Assembly: GCA_029548365.1 (NCBI GenBank)
Contig: JAKPNN010000003.1
Location: 62,001-126,000 of the forward strand
Reading direction: 5' to 3'
DNA: 64,000 nucleotides
Source of the DNA: Chloroflexota bacterium
Lineage (GTDB): Bacteria > Chloroflexota > Anaerolineae > Anaerolineales > Anaerolineaceae
Shown here: positions 61,745 through 64,000 of the stretch, in pieces
How the letters are laid out: each line of letters opens with the position of its first letter
How positions within the stretch are numbered: position 1 is the stretch's first letter
Position numbers and translations under genes: made by a program
The notes under the pieces: generated by a model
The model's database searches: none
The model's input: only the letters and a program-made list of their open reading frames with translations
Told to the model about the DNA's origin: nothing

Positions 61745-63061
61745 ATGAAATATCATATTTGGACAGAAGGCTGCCAGATGAATGTGGCAGATTCACACCG
61801 GCTGGCCTCTGCATTGGAGCAGTTGGGATACGAACCCACCCGCCAACCGGACCATGCCGATGTCATCGTGTTAAATACCTGTGTGGTTCGCCAGAGCGCT
61901 GAGGATAAAGCCATCGGGCGGCTCAGCTCTTTGCGTCCTTTAAAGGATCGCAATCCAAACCTGGTGATTAACCTGATGGGCTGCCTGATCGGCGTACGTG
62001 GCAACCAGAAGATCCTGGAGCGCTTCCCCTGGGTGGACGTTGTTTCACCACCTTCGGACCCTGAACCGCTGATACGCTACCTGATTGAGCGCTCCGCCAA
62101 ACAAACCAGCCAAATCAACCAGTCTCAGATCAACGCCCTTCTCGACGGTGATATCATCCTCCCCAAAGCAGATCAGGGCAAGCTGGTTTCAGCTTTTATT
62201 CCTATCGTTTATGGATGTTCTCACGCCTGTACCTATTGTATCATCCCGTCTAAACGCGGCATCGAACACTCTCGCCCCTATGACGAGATCCTGAATGAGG
62301 TCACCAGTTTTGCCCGCCAGGGTATCAAGGAAATCACACTGTTAGGCCAAATCGTGGATCGATATGGCCTCGACCTGCCAGAACCCACCACCCTGGCTGC
62401 CTTATTGCACGCCCTGCACGAGATCGAAGGCATCAAGCGCATTCGTTTTCTAACCTCACACCCCAATTGGATGACCGATGAATTGTTAGACGCTGTGCAA
62501 ACACTGCCCAAGGTTTGCCCGCACATTGAGGTGCCAATCCAGGCCGGGGATGATGTCATCCTGAAAGCCATGCGGCGAGGTTATACCGTCGACGCTTACC
62601 GCAACCTGATCGCCAGGATTCGCCAGCACATCCCTGATGTTGCCATTGCTACCGATATCATTGTTGGTTTTCCCGGTGAGACCCCTGAACAATTCGACAA
62701 CACCTATGCCCTGCTGGCTGATCTGCGCATGGATGTGGCGCACCTGGCACGCTATTCACCGCGTGACAGCACCTTTTCTGCCCGCAAGCTCGTGGATGAT
62801 GTGCCTGATGCCGAAAAAATGCGCCGCTTTCGCGAACTCGAGACATTGCAAGAGGAAATCGCCAGTGAAATTAACGCCTGCTTGCTGGGGAAGACGGTGA
62901 ATGTGCTGTTTGAAGCCCAAAAGCGCGGGCGCTGGCGCGGCCGCACGCCCACTAATAAACTGGTTTTTGTGGATAGCCCACATGACTTGCTGGGTCAGGA
63001 AAGATCCGTCACAATCGAATGGACAGGCCCCTGGTCGCTGATCGGAACCCTTACACCATAA
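61745..63061 (+). CDS. miaB: MiaB-family tRNA methylthiotransferase
   Basis: 438-aa radical SAM enzyme. An N-terminal UPF0004 domain has Gly-Cys-Gln-Met-Asn and Asn-Thr-Cys-Val-Val-Arg, with a third cysteine in Met-Gly-Cys-Leu, for the auxiliary iron-sulfur cluster. The radical SAM motif is Gly-Cys-Ser-His-Ala-Cys-Thr-Tyr-Cys near residue 160. Thr-Asp-Ile-Ile-Val-Gly-Phe-Pro-Gly-Glu follows near 305, and a C-terminal TRAM domain completes it. It adds a methylthio group to i6A37 of tRNAs reading UNN codons. The relative MtaB or RimO is less likely given the motif order. Confidence 0.92.
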   Translation: MKYHIWTEGCQMNVADSHRLASALEQLGYEPTRQPDHADVIVLNTCVVRQSAEDKAIGRLSSLRPLKDRNPNLVINLMGCLIGVRGNQKILERFPWVDVVSPPSDPEPLIRYLIERSAKQTSQINQSQINALLDGDIILPKADQGKLVSAFIPIVYGCSHACTYCIIPSKRGIEHSRPYDEILNEVTSFARQGIKEITLLGQIVDRYGLDLPEPTTLAALLHALHEIEGIKRIRFLTSHPNWMTDELLDAVQTLPKVCPHIEVPIQAGDDVILKAMRRGYTVDAYRNLIARIRQHIPDVAIATDIIVGFPGETPEQFDNTYALLADLRMDVAHLARYSPRDSTFSARKLVDDVPDAEKMRRFRELETLQEEIASEINACLLGKTVNVLFEAQKRGRWRGRTPTNKLVFVDSPHDLLGQERSVTIEWTGPWSLIGTLTP

Positions 63062-63122
63062 GCTCGATTGTCGACGGAAAAATTAAATTGTCGCTTGAGT
63101 GATTACCGCTGTGTCACCCGCC

Positions 63123-63815
63123 TTAATCCGGGGACATATTTTTATTGTCAAATTCGCACAGGTCTTGAATCGGACAGCGGTAACAATGCCATTTGCGCGC
63201 ACCACACACCTCTCGCCCCAAACGGATCAGATTCAAATGCAAATCATAATACGCTTCCTCCGGGATGCGCCCTTCAAGGTAAGGATGGGCTTTTTCCACA
63301 CTCATTTTTGATGGTCGCAACCCGATCCTCCCGGTCACCCGGTAAATATGCGTATCAACCGGGAAGGCCGGAATTCCCATGGCGAATTGCAGGACGATTG
63401 CTGCGGTTTTAGGGCCAACTCCATTAAGTGAAGTTAACCATTCTCGGGCTTCGTCTCTGGACATTGCATTTAAAAACTCAAGGCTAATCTCGCCATGATT
63501 GTGTTCAGCGATAACTTGCAATGCATTCTGAATACAGGGCCCTTTTTGATTGGCCAGCCCAGCCGGTCGGATCGCGTCAATAACATCATCCGTTTTGGCA
63601 GTCATCACTGACTGCCAGTCCGGGAAGGCTGCTTTTAATGCGTAAAAGGCAACATCCCGGTTGGTGTCATTGGTGTTCTGAGACAAAATTGTCGAAACCA
63701 GCTCGTCGATTGCGGGAAGGGGTTCACGCCATTCCGGCGCTCCAAAGGCATCAATCAATGCCGCCCTGATCTGGCTGACCCAGCTTTGATATTCCCCAAA
63801 AGTTCTCTCCATCAT
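63123..63815 (-). CDS. nth: Endonuclease III
   Basis: About 230-aa base-excision-repair DNA glycosylase/AP lyase for oxidised pyrimidines. Helix-hairpin-helix Leu-Asn-Gly-Val-Gly-Pro-Lys-Thr-Ala near residue 136 supplies the catalytic lysine, and Val-Asp-Thr-His near 156 the catalytic aspartate. A 4Fe-4S loop Cys-X6-Cys-X2-Cys-X5-Cys closes the C-terminus. Its ATG overlaps the stop of the upstream asparaginase gene (ATGA); a GTG at 63821 is the alternative start. Confidence 0.92.
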   Translation of the reverse strand: MMERTFGEYQSWVSQIRAALIDAFGAPEWREPLPAIDELVSTILSQNTNDTNRDVAFYALKAAFPDWQSVMTAKTDDVIDAIRPAGLANQKGPCIQNALQVIAEHNHGEISLEFLNAMSRDEAREWLTSLNGVGPKTAAIVLQFAMGIPAFPVDTHIYRVTGRIGLRPSKMSVEKAHPYLEGRIPEEAYYDLHLNLIRLGREVCGARKWHCYRCPIQDLCEFDNKNMSPD

Positions 63816-64000
63816 GTCCACATTTTCCTAAAATCAGGGTACGAAAACACGGGGCGCACCTCGCCAACCTGAATGTCGCGCCAGTTTTTAATCGGGATAT
63901 TGCCATAGGCGCTCAAACTTTCGATCTCTGTTTTGCTCAGAACGCCCATCGCTTTCAGCAGTGTCAGTGCTACCGATGAGCGCCCCCGGCTGCGACCATC
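63812..64000 (-). CDS. L-asparaginase II-like protein, C-terminal part (5' end outside window)
   Basis: 63 codons run to the window edge. The reading ends with Val-Gly-Glu-Val-Arg-Pro-Val-Phe, preceded by a small-residue helix (Ser-Ser-Val-Ala-Leu-Thr-Leu-Leu) and Asn-Ile-Pro-Ile-Lys-Asn-Trp. This matches the end of the bacterial asparaginase II (PF06089-type) family, whose members end with Asn-X-X-Gly-X2-Val-Gly-Glu-Ile-Arg. Length too short for certainty. Coupled to nth. Confidence 0.6.
   Translation of the reverse strand, partial: DGRSRGRSSVALTLLKAMGVLSKTEIESLSAYGNIPIKNWRDIQVGEVRPVFSYPDFRKMWT

Overview
The window looks like chromosome of a member of the Chloroflexota, probably of the Anaerolineae type. 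This is inferred from gene content: many lipoproteins and single-pass membrane proteins with threonine/proline-rich linkers, a bacterial Elp3, an FmdB-type zinc ribbon protein, a CIRCE-controlled groES-groEL operon and a large alpha-2-macroglobulin-like lipoprotein. No rRNA gene or taxonomic marker is present, so the assignment is tentative. One RNA gene of special weight is present: a selenocysteine tRNA (56820-56913).

Layout. 1-5.5 kb: tail of an MFS transporter, a CASTOR/POLLUX-type ion channel protein, a SpoU/TrmH RNA methyltransferase and a DUF711 protein. 2.8-3.4 kb and 5.6-10.2 kb form a repeat-rich accessory region. It holds short inverted-repeat elements, a 258-bp tandem repeat, a fold-back element, three predicted small RNA genes on the minus strand, and a two-gene restriction-modification-like cassette (EcoRI-family adenine methylase and DUF262-HNH protein). 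10.2-17 kb: membrane-anchored and secreted proteins, a PpiC-type isomerase, groES-groEL and two paralogous TPR proteins. 17.1-18.4 kb: an AT-rich pair (CopD-like membrane protein and Crp/Fnr regulator). 18.4-24.3 kb: 6-phosphogluconolactonase, a DnaJ-type chaperone, an acyltransferase, a HAD phosphatase, a membrane metalloprotease and a degenerate response regulator. 24.5-28.7 kb: a bifunctional nuclease, then a replication cluster (dnaB, a DnaD-domain protein and a loader with two AAA+ modules). 29.9-33.3 kb: a copper operon (csoR, copZ, copA) ending in a rhodanese gene whose catalytic codon is UGA. 33.4-47 kb: a lipoprotein, RNase HI, a solute-binding protein, a site-2 protease, a metallopeptidase, guanylate kinase, rhomboid and the 1,991-residue alpha-2-macroglobulin-like protein. 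47-56.6 kb: a HAD phosphatase, a three-gene set (quinate-dehydrogenase-like, nucleotidyltransferase, PAP2), Elp3, an S2P-CBS protease, an amber-interrupted small membrane protein, a Trm9-like methyltransferase, a ZIP transporter and a GH13 enzyme. 56.8-64 kb: tRNA-Sec, an M6-like protease, a GH2 enzyme, a STAS protein, a MiaB-family enzyme, endonuclease III and the tail of an asparaginase.

Main result. The UGA codon at 33221-33223 lies exactly where rhodaneses carry the catalytic cysteine. The reading frame continues for 40 more recognisable rhodanese residues, and a bSECIS-like hairpin follows at the right distance. With the tRNA-Sec in the same window this makes a strong case for a membrane-anchored selenocysteine rhodanese in a copper-resistance operon. 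The second candidate for something undescribed is the family of small structured RNAs around the restriction-modification cassette. Two about 100-nt copies flank it in the same orientation, and a roughly 350-nt transcript of four stacked hairpin modules lies just downstream of it. Each copy has its own predicted promoter and terminator.
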